Source of the DNA: Gottfriedia sp049568075
GTDB lineage: Bacteria > Bacillota > Bacilli > Bacillales > Bacillaceae_G
Assembly (NCBI GenBank): GCA_049568075.1
Contig: CP144911.1
Direction: 5' to 3' (one strand)
Length of the DNA: 64,000 nt
The notes under the pieces are model-generated. The model worked only from the letters and a program-made list of their open reading frames with translations, had not been told where the DNA came from and did not search any database. Positions 41,028 to 49,487 of the stretch are shown piece by piece (within the stretch, counting starts at the first letter, position 1; each line of letters starts with the position of its first letter). A program made the position numbers and the translations under genes.

Positions 41028-41440
41028 TCACTCCAGGGTGCTATGAGGAAGTAATTTTCAAATTCGACCATTAATAGTACCTCATGAACCTGTTATGAGG
41101 AAATAAATTTCGAATTTGAGCAATAATAGTACCTCATGAACCCGTTATGAGGAAGTAAATTTCGACTTCGAGCATTAATGGTTCCTCATGTATCTGTTAT
41201 GAGGAAGTAATATTCAAATTCGAGCAATAATAGTACCTCATGAACCCGTTATGAGGAAGTAATATTCAAATTCGAGCAATAATAGTACCTCATGAACCTG
41301 TTATGAGGAAATAAATTTCGAATTTGAGCAATAATAGTACCTCATGAACCAGTTATGAGGAAGTGAATTTCGAAATTGAGCAATAATAGTTCCTCATGCC
41401 CCCATTATGAGTAAGTTATTTTCATAATCAAGCAACTCGT
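41028..41440. repeat. Tandem 52-bp hairpin repeat array (eight units)
   Basis: CCTCAT begins at 41,080, 41,132, 41,184, 41,236, 41,288, 41,340 and 41,392: exactly 52 bp each time, with a decayed unit before them (ATGAGG at about 41,043). Each unit has the hairpin CCTCATgaacctgttATGAGG, then AAGTAAAT or AAGTAATA, TTCGAATTTGAGC and AATAATAGTA. Units differ by a few substitutions but never in length. It fills the gap between two convergent carbonic anhydrase genes. No ORF. Confidence 0.92.
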
Positions 41441-41445
41441 TATGT

Positions 41446-42231
41446 TTACCAAGATTCAAATAAATCTCTACCATTTAATGGCTGAACAGGACGGCTATTT
41501 GGTTCGAAATAATTTTGATAAGAATGGATTTGTTCTTCGGAAATTTGTATAGGTTTGTTAAAGATTATCCATTTAATCCCTTCAGTACATGGAGGAGTTG
41601 TAAAAGAGCCAGTGTACGAAAATTTTTTACTTGTATACGGAATAAAGGACTGCAAATTTATTTTTACAATCTTTCCCCCAAGATCTTCATCCATAGGATT
41701 TGCATTTAGGATTTTTTGGAATTCTTTATTCAATCTTCCACTATCAACAAGTACCCCAATGGTAATAATAGATTTATTTTTATTTTCATTTATAAAATGA
41801 ATCTCTAAATCACTTTGTTTCCCATTTATTGTATGCTCGCTTGGGGTATGGAAATGAAATTGTAGTAATGTATAGTTTGTTCCATTTAAATTAATAGTGT
41901 TGGAGTGATTAACCGGAATGAATTTTACCGTGTACTGCGACCTTTCTATTTTAAAAAGATCATTATGATAGTTTATACCTAAAGGTAGTGATTTTTTTAT
42001 AGCTTGATCAATATTAATTGGTGATTGCTGTTTTCCATTTGAACATAGTGCATATTTATTATTGATTGAACTCCAATATTTTGGTCCAGTTTTTCCTGTG
42101 TAAGACCAGTCTTCGTTTCTTGCAGCTGCAATTGTTGATTTATTTAGATGAACCTCATGCACAATCTGATTATTTGAACAGGATGAGAGTGTAAAACTGA
42201 ATAGTATGATGAATAGAAAAAAATAGTTCAA
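41446..42231 (-). CDS. Alpha-type carbonic anhydrase, lipoprotein
   Basis: About 262 residues. A lipoprotein signal (NYFFLFIILFSFTLSSC) is followed by an alpha-CA domain: YTGKTGPKYWSSIN near residue 45, QQSPINI, zinc ligands in LLQFHFHTPSEH (two His) and LEIHFIN (third His), and TTPPCTEGIKWIIF. It hydrates CO2 outside the membrane. The best start is TTG 42,231, with AAAGGAAAG upstream and a proper signal peptide; longer starts (ATG 42,270, TTG 42,279) lack a site. Together with the beta-CA next door it gives extracellular and cytoplasmic CO2/bicarbonate conversion. Confidence 0.9.
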   Translation of the reverse strand: MNYFFLFIILFSFTLSSCSNNQIVHEVHLNKSTIAAARNEDWSYTGKTGPKYWSSINNKYALCSNGKQQSPINIDQAIKKSLPLGINYHNDLFKIERSQYTVKFIPVNHSNTINLNGTNYTLLQFHFHTPSEHTINGKQSDLEIHFINENKNKSIITIGVLVDSGRLNKEFQKILNANPMDEDLGGKIVKINLQSFIPYTSKKFSYTGSFTTPPCTEGIKWIIFNKPIQISEEQIHSYQNYFEPNSRPVQPLNGRDLFESW

Positions 42232-42319
42232 TATAAACTTTCCTTTCTTGATATGTATGATAGGATACATTTTAGACAACGATGTTACGGAACAAACCTT
42301 TATTAAGGGGGAGAATATA

Positions 42320-43027
42320 ATGACATTAGAAGAAGTTATGAAATCATTAAAGGAAATGGGAACTGAGCAAACGAAAAAAACTTTTTTGCGTCATGGTGCA
42401 AAGGAACCATTCTTTGGGGTTAAAATTGGTGATATGAAAAAGCTTGTTAAATATGTTAAAAAGGATCAGGAATTAGCATTATCACTTTTTCATACAGGAA
42501 ATTCAGATGCGATGTATTTAGCGGGTTTGTCAATTAATCCGAAATTAATGACGAAAGAACAGCTTCAAAATTGGGCGAAAGAAGCTCATTGGTATATGAT
42601 TTCTGAAAGTATTGTAGGTGCAGTTGCAGCAGAAAGCCAGTATGCAATCGAATTAGCTAGAGAATGGTTGAAGTCAGAAGATGAATTGATTGAAAATTGT
42701 GGATGGAGTACGTATAGTCATTATTTATCAGTTGCACCAGATGAAGAGATTGATAAGGAAGAAGTTCGTGAATTGCTTAATTATATTGAAAATAATATAC
42801 ATACTTCAAAAAATAGAGTTCGTTATACAATGAATGGGTTTGTAATTTCAGTAGGTAGTTTTGTTCCAAGTCTAACAGTTGAAGCAATGATGGTTGGTCA
42901 AAAGATTGGAAAAGTCCACGTGGACGTAGGAGATACGGCTTGTAAGGTACCTCTTGCGACTGATTATATTGAAAAGGTCGAAGCTAGGGGAAAGCTTGGA
43001 GTAAAGAAAAAAACATGTATTTGTTAA
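42320..43027 (+). CDS. DNA alkylation repair family protein (AlkD-like)
   Basis: 235 residues built from HEAT-like helical repeats, matching the DNA alkylation repair family. Recognisable segments are GAKEPFFGVKIGDMKKLVK (about residues 27-45), a MYLAGLSIN segment, and ISESIVGAVAAES. A C-terminal VDVGDTACKVPLATDYI is typical of the DUF1061-like subgroup, so glycosylase activity is uncertain. AAGGGGGAG precedes ATG 42,320. Divergent from the alpha-CA gene. Confidence 0.82.
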   Translation: MTLEEVMKSLKEMGTEQTKKTFLRHGAKEPFFGVKIGDMKKLVKYVKKDQELALSLFHTGNSDAMYLAGLSINPKLMTKEQLQNWAKEAHWYMISESIVGAVAAESQYAIELAREWLKSEDELIENCGWSTYSHYLSVAPDEEIDKEEVRELLNYIENNIHTSKNRVRYTMNGFVISVGSFVPSLTVEAMMVGQKIGKVHVDVGDTACKVPLATDYIEKVEARGKLGVKKKTCIC

Positions 43028-43056
43028 TTGGATTGGTCACCTATTTTAATAGTTGA

Positions 43057-43200
43057 CTCAGACTGTTGACAAACGCTCGCTTTCTTCGTTGCTTCGCTTG
43101 TCTGCGGTGCTCATTACCGTTTAAGGTAACTCCGCTCCTCGAAAGACAAGCGCTTGCAATCAGTCTGAAAATCAAGTTTTTAGTATTTTTTATTACACAC
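43057..43200 (+). repeat. MITE-like dispersed repeat, copy 2
   Basis: The core runs from TCAGACTGTTGACAAACG at 43,058 to CAGTCTGA at 43,168, with the tail reaching TTACACAC at 43,200. An 18-bp block (CACCAGGCTTCGCGCCTC) present in the other copies is deleted, probably by recombination between CCTC/CTC direct repeats. No clear flanking duplication is visible. Confidence 0.85.
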
Positions 43201-43218
43201 TGGTAACGGGAGATAACC

Positions 43219-43731
43219 ATGATTATGAAATCAAATAGACTATATATAAGAAAGCTTAAAATGGATGACCTAGAGCATTTACACAAACTTCAATCTAATG
43301 TGAAGGTAATGAGATACATTACAAATCGTCCCAAAACATTAGAAGAAACTGAAAATGAATTAAATAAAATTCTTCAAATGTATAAGGAGAAAAACGCTGA
43401 TTTTGAAGTGATGGCAGTTTGTAAAAATGAGACTAATCAATTGATTGGAACATGCGCGGTCATAAAAAATGAAGCGGATGAGTTTGAAATAGGCTATCGA
43501 TTAGCTGAAGAAGAATGGGGAAATGGTTATGGCTCTGAGATTGCTAGTTTAATAGAAGATTATTGTTTTGAAATTAGAAAGTTAAATTTTATAATAGCTA
43601 CCGTTGAAGCAAAAAACATCTATTCAGTAAAGATTCTTGAGAAAAAAGGATTTAATTTAATTTTAGAATCAAATGATGATGAAAATGATGAATTAACTAA
43701 ATATTATCGTAAAGATCGTCATAAATATTAG
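43219..43731 (+). CDS. RimJ/RimL-type GNAT acetyltransferase
   Basis: 170 residues: SNRLYIRKLKMDDLEHLHKL at the N terminus, an acetyl-CoA loop AEEEWGNGYGSEIASLIEDY (about residues 97-116), and VEAKNIYSVKILEKKGF near residue 133. Typical of acetyltransferases modifying ribosomal proteins or small amines. A weak CGGGAGAT site precedes the ATG; its promoter region consists of repeat copy 2. Confidence 0.88.
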   Translation: MIMKSNRLYIRKLKMDDLEHLHKLQSNVKVMRYITNRPKTLEETENELNKILQMYKEKNADFEVMAVCKNETNQLIGTCAVIKNEADEFEIGYRLAEEEWGNGYGSEIASLIEDYCFEIRKLNFIIATVEAKNIYSVKILEKKGFNLILESNDDENDELTKYYRKDRHKY

Positions 43732-43762
43732 AAACCATCAAATTATCTAAAAGGAGGTACTA

Positions 43763-44143
43763 ATGGATTTCAATATTCATTTTGATGAATATCATTTTGC
43801 TTCCACCATCATTATTACGCTAGTAAATTATATAACTCTTGGAATTTTATTTTATAGGGTCTATAAGACGAATGATTTGAAGCCTGAAGTATGGAAGGCT
43901 ATTCTTACAATGCTTATCGGATTATTTGTCATTAGTATTAATTTGAATTTCGATCAATACCGTATTGAAATACCAATTTTACCACTTGGATTTTGGATTT
44001 TAATGTGGATTTGTAAACGGAATGATAATCTGGAACGATGGGAAAAATATAGACGTTTTGCTTGGGCTGGTTTTTTGATAAGATTTTTCTTTTTACTTAC
44101 AAGTTTATTGCAAATGCAGATCGACTCAGTTATTTATTCATAG
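43763..44143 (+). CDS. Uncharacterised four-helix membrane protein
   Basis: 126 residues with four hydrophobic stretches (around residues 10-28, 43-60, 68-83 and 98-118), and polar termini with a short charged loop KRNDNLERWEKYRRFAW. I do not recognise a family. AAAGGAGG precedes the ATG. It may follow the acetyltransferase on one transcript (32-base gap). Confidence 0.65.
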   Translation: MDFNIHFDEYHFASTIIITLVNYITLGILFYRVYKTNDLKPEVWKAILTMLIGLFVISINLNFDQYRIEIPILPLGFWILMWICKRNDNLERWEKYRRFAWAGFLIRFFFLLTSLLQMQIDSVIYS

Positions 44144-44239
44144 TTACGTTCAATCATTGGTATCAGATTTAAATATCATTTGTTTTCCACTCCAATAATT
44201 ATTAAAATAAGATTAACGTGCATTTATTGGAGGAAAAGG

Positions 44240-44755
44240 ATGAAACGAAAAACAATTCATAATGTACTTTCAGCTTTAACAATTTCGATTTTATTTACAG
44301 GATGCAGTAATCACCAAGTAGAAACGAATGATACGAAGAAACACGAAAATCATGCCGAACATGTTCAAACAAGTGATATTAGAGAACAAACAATTAATAA
44401 CGAAACTTTGCCGAAGTTTTTAGGCGATAAAGAACAACAGATTCAACAAATTTATATGGTGGCAGCACAACATGCTGATTTACTTAAAAATATTCCGTGT
44501 TATTGTGGTTGTGGTGAAAGTGTAGGTCATAAAAGTAATTTAGATTGCTTTATTCATGAAGTAAAAGAAGATGGTTCAATCGTGTGGGATAGCCATGCTA
44601 CTTCATGTGTCAACTGTATGGAAATTGCAGTTGAATCAGCGAAATTACAGCAAGAAGGAAAAACGCCTTTTGAAATTCGAAAAGTCATTGATAATAAATA
44701 CAAAGAAGGATATGCCAAGCCGACAAATACCCCTATGCCAAAAGAACAGGGTTAA
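44240..44755 (+). CDS. PCYCGC-motif lipoprotein
   Basis: 171 residues. A signal peptide with lipobox FTGC (near residue 20) leads into a His-rich polar linker (KHENHAEHVQ) and a C-terminal domain with NIPCYCGCGESVGHKS and ATSCVNCMEIA, characteristic of the PCYCGC family. The Cys pattern suggests metal or cluster binding at the cell surface. TTGGAGG precedes ATG 44,240. It neighbours a heavy-metal ATPase operon, which agrees with a metal-related role. Confidence 0.85.
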   Translation: MKRKTIHNVLSALTISILFTGCSNHQVETNDTKKHENHAEHVQTSDIREQTINNETLPKFLGDKEQQIQQIYMVAAQHADLLKNIPCYCGCGESVGHKSNLDCFIHEVKEDGSIVWDSHATSCVNCMEIAVESAKLQQEGKTPFEIRKVIDNKYKEGYAKPTNTPMPKEQG

Positions 44756-44774
44756 AGATATAGGAAAAAATTAA

Positions 44775-44822
44775 AAGTCAGACAGTTACTGAGTAATTCC
44801 GGTAACTGTCTGACTTTTTTAT
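44775..44822. terminator. Terminator between PCYCGC lipoprotein and a small minus-strand gene
   Basis: A 15-bp stem, AAGTCAGACAGTTAC/GTAACTGTCTGACTT, followed by TTTT. Confidence 0.9.
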
Positions 44823-44831
44823 TTATAACGT

Positions 44832-44993
44832 TTATTCCTGCACTAAAGCTCGATCAATTTTCGTTATTTCTTCAAATAATGCTTGATGCTCTGTTTTATA
44901 AGGAGGAGTTGTTCCTAATTTTTTTCCGATTAAAAAGGTAAGTATTACGGCTGCTAAGCAAATTCCCCAAAAAAGATATCCGATTAGAGTCAT
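44832..44993 (-). CDS. Small single-helix membrane protein (53 aa)
   Basis: Starts MTLIGYLFWGICLAAVIL, a single N-terminal membrane helix, followed by a charged tail (EEITKIDRALVQE). AAAAGGAGAAAA sits before ATG 44,993; a longer version beginning 24 bases upstream has no site. I do not recognise the family. It lies between the PCYCGC lipoprotein and the metal operon. Confidence 0.6.
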   Translation of the reverse strand: MTLIGYLFWGICLAAVILTFLIGKKLGTTPPYKTEHQALFEEITKIDRALVQE

Positions 44994-45072
44994 TAATTTT
45001 TCTCCTTTTGTATGCATTACTAATCATTTCTTTATCATATGAAATATTCCTTTAAATTTTACAAATAATGTT

Positions 45073-45102
45073 TTGACACATATGAACAATTACTCATATA
45101 AT
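45073..45102 (+). promoter_or_regulatory. Promoter of the arsR-cadA operon
   Basis: TTGACA, 18 bases, TATAAT. Operator 1 lies in the spacer, so the bound repressor would exclude RNA polymerase. Confidence 0.75.
45080..45099. promoter_or_regulatory. ArsR/CadC-type operator 1
   Basis: ATATGA-N8-TCATAT palindrome between the -35 and -10 boxes. Confidence 0.65.
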
Positions 45103-45117
45103 ATATATAAAGAAAAC

Positions 45118-45137
45118 ACATGAATGATTGTTCATGT
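45118..45137. promoter_or_regulatory. ArsR/CadC-type operator 2
   Basis: ACATGA-N8-TCATGT palindrome just downstream of the -10 box, with the same arm spacing as operator 1; centres are 38 bp apart. Confidence 0.65.
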
Positions 45138-45155
45138 ATTCATAGGAGGACAGTT

Positions 45156-45539
45156 ATGATTGAAGAAAAGAAGAAAGTTGATGAAGTTTGTGAAGAAGCT
45201 TGTCAACAAACGGTTATGCACGAGGATATAATTCTTTCAGTAAAAGAAAGCATGTTAAATATTGAAACACTGACAGGAGTAGCAGAACTTTTTAAAGTTC
45301 TTGGAGATAAGACGAGAACGAGAATATTACATGCACTAAGTCAATCTGAGATGTGTGTATGTGACCTAGCTTATTTATTAGAAATGACTCAATCATCTAT
45401 ATCACATCAGTTACGTGTATTAAAACAGGCGCATTTAGTAAAAAATCGTAAAGAAGGTAAAGTAGTTTATTATTCGTTAGCAGATAATCATGTTACGCAA
45501 ATTTTCAATCAAGCACTAGAACATATTTTAGAGGATTAA
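45156..45539 (+). CDS. ArsR/CadC-family metal-sensing repressor
   Basis: About 127 residues. A winged helix with ELFKVLGDKTRTRILHAL and the ELCVCDLA-type metal site MCVCDLAYLLEMTQSSISHQ (about residues 65-84). An N-terminal extension contains Cys residues (VDEVCEEACQQ), as in CadC. This pattern suits Cd2+, Pb2+ or Zn2+ sensing. ATG 45,156 follows GGAGGACAG; longer in-frame starts would overlap operator 2. Cotranscribed with the P-type ATPase, whose gene starts 28 bases after the stop. Confidence 0.9.
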   Translation: MIEEKKKVDEVCEEACQQTVMHEDIILSVKESMLNIETLTGVAELFKVLGDKTRTRILHALSQSEMCVCDLAYLLEMTQSSISHQLRVLKQAHLVKNRKEGKVVYYSLADNHVTQIFNQALEHILED

Positions 45540-45567
45540 TATAGGTGTTTCTTGAGAGGAGTTGAGT

Positions 45568-47697
45568 TTGTTGAGTAGGGGGCAAAGGCAAGTAAATAGT
45601 GAATTAAAATTAGAAGGTCTTGATTGCGCTAATTGTGCAATGAAGATTGAAAAAAGAATTTCCACACTTGAAGGCGTTGATGCATGTTCAGTAAATTTTG
45701 CAACATTAACGATGACAATTACAACGAGTGAGGAACAAAAAGAATCGGTTATCGAGAGCGCTAAAGATAAGATTCGTGTATTAGAACCGCATATTAATCC
45801 TGTTTCAAAAATTGATTTAAAACTTGGGCAAGAGAAGCAACAGGGAATGAATGCTGAAACAAAAAAACTTATTGTTAAATTAGGGAGCGGTACTGTTTTA
45901 TTAATCTTAGCTCAATTACTTAATGTACCTATGCTCTTTCAATTGATTATTTTTATAGCTGCCTATTTAATAGCGGGTGCTGACGTTGTTCTAAAAGCGA
46001 TTCGAAATATTTTTAGAGGGCAAGTATTTGATGAGAATTTTTTAATGGGAGTTGCTACAATTGGAGCATTTATTATTGGTGAGTATCCTGAAGCTGTTGC
46101 AGTTATGCTATTTTATCAGCTAGGTGAATTGTTCCAAAGTATTGCAGTAAATCGTTCACGGAATTCGATTTCAAAATTAATGGATATACGTCCTGATTAT
46201 GCTAATTTAAAAAATGGTGACAAAACTGAACAAGTATCTCCTGAAAAGATTCAAATTGGAGATATGATCATCGTTAAACCTGGGGAAAGGGTTCCGTTAG
46301 ACGGAATTGTAAAAAGTGGATTTTCAAGTGTTGATACTTCTGCATTAACAGGAGAGTCATTACCAAGAGAAATATTTGAGGGCGATGAAGTATTAAGTGG
46401 ATTTATAAATGTTCAAGGTTTACTCGAAATCGAAGTCAAGAAGGAATTTAATGAATCGACAGTTTCAAAAATATTAGAACTTGTTCAAAATGCAACAAAT
46501 AAAAAGGCTCCTACAGAAAATTTTATTACAAAATTTGCAAAGGTCTATACACCTATAGTTGTAATCACAGCAGCCATTATTGCAATCATCCCGCCAATTA
46601 TTATTCCTGGTGAAACGCTATATGATTGGGTATATCGAGCATTAATTTTCCTAGTTATTTCATGTCCTTGTGCACTAGTTGTTTCAATTCCTTTAGGATT
46701 TTTTGGAGGAATCGGAGCGGCATCAAAATCAGGAGTATTAGTAAAAGGAAGTAATTATTTAGAAGCATTAAATGATTTGAAATATATTGTGTTTGATAAA
46801 ACAGGAACATTGACGAAAGGGCAATTCCAAGTAAGCTCGATTATACCTACACGTGGTCATTCGAAAGAGGAGCTATTGGAATTAGCTGCTTTTGGAGAGT
46901 TTTATTCTACTCATCCAATCGCATTATCGATTCGTCAAAAGTATGGTAAAGATATTGTTGAAGCAAAGCTATCTAACTATACTGAAATTGCCGGACATGG
47001 AATTAGCGTTACGATTAATGGAGATGCTCTGTTAGTAGGGAATTCAAGACTAATGGAAAGTCATTCAATTTTATATGAACCAACTAGAGAAGTAGGTACA
47101 ACAGTTTATTTAGCAAAAAATAATCATTATATAGGATCAATTGTCATTGCAGATCAACTAAAAGATGATGCAAAAAAAGCGATACTTGAGCTTAAAAAAG
47201 TTGGAATTAAAAAGATTGTCATGTTAACCGGTGATTCTAACTTAGTGGCGAAAAGTATTGGTAAGGAATTAGCAATAGATGATATTTATTCAGAGCTACT
47301 TCCACATCAAAAAGTAGAAAAGCTTGAATTGATTGATAAGATAAAATCATCGAAAGAAAAGATTGCTTTTGTTGGGGACGGTATTAATGATGCACCAGTT
47401 TTAGCACAAGCAGATATAGGTATTGCAATGGGAGGAATTGGTTCCGATGCAGCGATCGAAGCTGCTGATGTTGTATTAATGTCGGATGAACCTTCAAAAA
47501 TTGTAGATGCAATTAAAATCGCTAAACGAACAAGACAAATTGTATGGCAAAACATCTTTTTTGCTTTAGCAGTGAAAGGATTTTTCTTATTACTAGGTGT
47601 AATCGGAATCGCTACAATGTGGGAAGCAGTAATTTCAGATGTTGGAGTTACTGTATTGGCAGTATTGAATTCGATGAGAATACTTAGACATAAATAA
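45568..47697 (+). CDS. cadA: Heavy-metal-exporting P1B ATPase (CadA-like)
   Basis: About 709 residues. One N-terminal HMA domain with GLDCANCAMKIEKRI (CxxC, about residues 17-31), eight membrane helices, the transport motif SCPCALVVSIP (CPC), phosphorylation site FDKTGTLTKGQ, TGDSNLV hinge and GDGINDAPVLAQADIGIAMG. It belongs to the Zn/Cd/Pb/Co-exporting subgroup. TTG 45,568 or 45,571 is the likely start, 7-10 bases from GAGAGGA. Regulation is by the upstream ArsR-type protein. A MITE-like repeat sits in its terminator. Confidence 0.94.
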   Translation: MLSRGQRQVNSELKLEGLDCANCAMKIEKRISTLEGVDACSVNFATLTMTITTSEEQKESVIESAKDKIRVLEPHINPVSKIDLKLGQEKQQGMNAETKKLIVKLGSGTVLLILAQLLNVPMLFQLIIFIAAYLIAGADVVLKAIRNIFRGQVFDENFLMGVATIGAFIIGEYPEAVAVMLFYQLGELFQSIAVNRSRNSISKLMDIRPDYANLKNGDKTEQVSPEKIQIGDMIIVKPGERVPLDGIVKSGFSSVDTSALTGESLPREIFEGDEVLSGFINVQGLLEIEVKKEFNESTVSKILELVQNATNKKAPTENFITKFAKVYTPIVVITAAIIAIIPPIIIPGETLYDWVYRALIFLVISCPCALVVSIPLGFFGGIGAASKSGVLVKGSNYLEALNDLKYIVFDKTGTLTKGQFQVSSIIPTRGHSKEELLELAAFGEFYSTHPIALSIRQKYGKDIVEAKLSNYTEIAGHGISVTINGDALLVGNSRLMESHSILYEPTREVGTTVYLAKNNHYIGSIVIADQLKDDAKKAILELKKVGIKKIVMLTGDSNLVAKSIGKELAIDDIYSELLPHQKVEKLELIDKIKSSKEKIAFVGDGINDAPVLAQADIGIAMGGIGSDAAIEAADVVLMSDEPSKIVDAIKIAKRTRQIVWQNIFFALAVKGFFLLLGVIGIATMWEAVISDVGVTVLAVLNSMRILRHK

Positions 47698-47705
47698 AGC
47701 TAAAA

Positions 47706-47875
47706 AACTCAGTCTGTTGACAAACCCTCGCTTTCTTCGTTGCTTCGCCTATCTGCGGTGCTCATTACCGTCCAAGGTAACTCCGCTCCTCACCAGGCTT
47801 CGCGCCTCGAAAGACAAGCGCTTGCAATCAGTCTGATAATCAGGTTTTTAGAACTTTGTCTACAAACTAACTCAG
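47706..47875 (+). repeat. MITE-like dispersed repeat, copy 3, within the cadA terminator
   Basis: The core runs from TCAGTCTGTTGACAAACCC at 47,709 to CAGTCTGA at 47,836, and the tail ends TTTGTCTACAAACT. AACTCAG occurs on both sides (47,706-47,712 and 47,869-47,875), the right copy forming the left arm of a terminator. Confidence 0.85.
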
Positions 47876-47904
47876 ACTAAACGAAATTAGTCTGAGTTTT
47901 TCTT
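47869..47904. terminator. Terminator between cadA and the DedA gene
   Basis: ACTCAGACTAA/TTAGTCTGAGT stem, ACGAAA loop, TTTTTC tail. Repeat copy 3 abuts its left arm. Confidence 0.85.
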
Positions 47905-47909
47905 CTTAT

Positions 47910-48521
47910 TTAAGCAGAGCGTTTTCTTTTTTTGATAAAAAGGAAGATAAAAACGACCAATCCAATCAATAAAATTCCATAAATAATACTTGAGTACACA
48001 TCCATATACTCAACAATCTTTTCCCAGGATGCACCGACTGATGCACCAACTAAAACTAAAATTGTATTCCATATTAATGAGCCTAAAGTTGTAAATAACA
48101 AAAAGATCCAAAAATTCATACGTGCCATTCCAGCTGGGATAGAAATTAAACTACGTATTAATGGAATCAGCCTACAGAAAAAGACAGTCCAAACACCGTA
48201 TTTTGAAAACCATTCGTCCGCTTTATGGACATCCTTTTTAGTTAAACGTAAAAAATGCCCCCAGCGTTCTACGATTTTTTCTAACGTTTTTATATCTAGT
48301 AAAGTACCAAACCAAAAAAGTATGATTGCCCCAATTACTGATCCTAAAGTTGAAAAGAAAATAACACCTATTTTAGATAGTGAAGATTCTGTCGTCATGA
48401 ACCCTCCAAACGTTAAAATTACTTCGGAAGGAATTGGAGGAAATATGTTTTCTAATGCAATTAATAAAAAGATACCTAAATAGCCAAAAGTATCCATTGT
48501 TTCAATAATCCAGTTTTGCAT
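47910..48521 (-). CDS. DedA-family membrane protein
   Basis: 203 residues, DedA/SNARE-associated family. Motifs: NIFPPIPSEVILTFGGFM near residue 25, the VFFCRLIPLIRSLISIPAG segment near residues 113-131 (the conserved F/R-x-x-P-x-x-R), and MNFWIFLLFTTLGSLIWN. DedA proteins act in lipid-carrier flipping and membrane homeostasis. The ribosome site before the ATG is weak. Single gene, convergent with cadA. Confidence 0.9.
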   Translation of the reverse strand: MQNWIIETMDTFGYLGIFLLIALENIFPPIPSEVILTFGGFMTTESSLSKIGVIFFSTLGSVIGAIILFWFGTLLDIKTLEKIVERWGHFLRLTKKDVHKADEWFSKYGVWTVFFCRLIPLIRSLISIPAGMARMNFWIFLLFTTLGSLIWNTILVLVGASVGASWEKIVEYMDVYSSIIYGILLIGLVVFIFLFIKKRKRSA

Positions 48522-48870
48522 GAATTTACCTCATGTTTGATATTTATTTTTAAGGAATAATTAGAAGTTTTTAATATTCCTTGTGAAAAAATATACTATG
48601 TAACTAGTGATTAGGCAAGTGATTGTGAAACTTGTTCCAAAAATATATTAAAAACTATTAATAAAATGTAGATTTTATGTCTAGTGAACAATGGATTAAC
48701 ATTGTAGGTAAGAATTTTTTTGAAGTCAGAGGATTTAGAGCAGTTGATAGAGAATTAAAGTAGATTAATATAAAAGCAGAAATTAGATTTGGTTACAATA
48801 CTTCTCCTAAATCTGAAGAAATGTAATTAGCTAATTAGATTTAATGTCTTAGTAAAAAAGGAGGATAGAC
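48522..48870. other. Intergenic region with a short decayed coding trace
   Basis: About 350 bases between divergent dedA and an acetyltransferase. From 48,675 a 28-codon frame (MSSEQWINIVGKNFFEVRGF) stops at TAG, and the same frame continues for about 20 codons (INIKAEIRFGYNTSPKSEEM). It looks like a gene remnant, but I cannot assign a family. Promoter elements for both flanking genes must lie here. Confidence 0.45.
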
Positions 48871-49416
48871 ATGTTTAAAGTTCAAATTAGTGAGGATTTA
48901 TCAATCAATTTATTAACACCGAAATATGCAGCAACATTAGTAGAGGCACTGAAGGAAAATCAAAACTCCTTAAAAGAATGGTTGATTTGGGCTGAAAATA
49001 TACCATTGATCGAGGATTATCAAAAATCGATTATACCTATGTGGTTACAAAAATTTGCAGATAATAATGGTTTTGAAGCGGGCATTTTTTATAAAAATGA
49101 ACTAGTAGGTATGGTAGGATTACATTATATAGACTGGTCGAATCAAACAACTGAAATAGGCTATTGGCTAAGTGAACATGTACAAGGTAAGGGAATAATG
49201 ACTCGTGCTGTAGAAGGCTTAGTTTCATATTGTTATGATGAGCTTAATCTTAATCGAGTTGTGATTAGAGCAGCTGTTGAAAATGGTAAGAGTAGGGCAA
49301 TTCCTGAACGTTTAAATTTTAAACAAGAAGGTGTCCAAAGAGAAGCACAGCAAATTAGAGAAAAGTATTATGATATAGCTGTTTATAGTATGTTGAAAAA
49401 AGAATGGAAAATTTAA
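48871..49416 (+). CDS. RimL-like ribosomal-protein-serine acetyltransferase
   Basis: 181 residues. The acetyl-CoA loop IGYWLSEHVQGKGIMTRAVE lies near residues 94-113, then YDELNLNRVVIRAAVENGKS and RAIPERLNFKQEG. It closely follows the RimL/YdaF pattern of Bacillus (N-terminal serine acetyltransferases). AAAGGAGGAT precedes the ATG; a terminator follows. Confidence 0.9.
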   Translation: MFKVQISEDLSINLLTPKYAATLVEALKENQNSLKEWLIWAENIPLIEDYQKSIIPMWLQKFADNNGFEAGIFYKNELVGMVGLHYIDWSNQTTEIGYWLSEHVQGKGIMTRAVEGLVSYCYDELNLNRVVIRAAVENGKSRAIPERLNFKQEGVQREAQQIREKYYDIAVYSMLKKEWKI

Positions 49417-49428
49417 ATGAATCAATTT

Positions 49429-49457
49429 GCGTTAGCTAAAAATGCTAACGCTTTTTT
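49429..49457 (+). terminator. Terminator of the RimL-like gene
   Basis: GCGTTAGC/GCTAACGC stem, 7-nt loop, TTTTTT. Confidence 0.88.
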
Positions 49458-49487
49458 GTGGAGTACTATTGATGGAGGAAGAAAATA

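Noticed and set aside
41028..41440. CRISPR array
   Set aside because: The whole 52-bp unit is repeated, there are no variable spacers, and no cas genes occur in the window.
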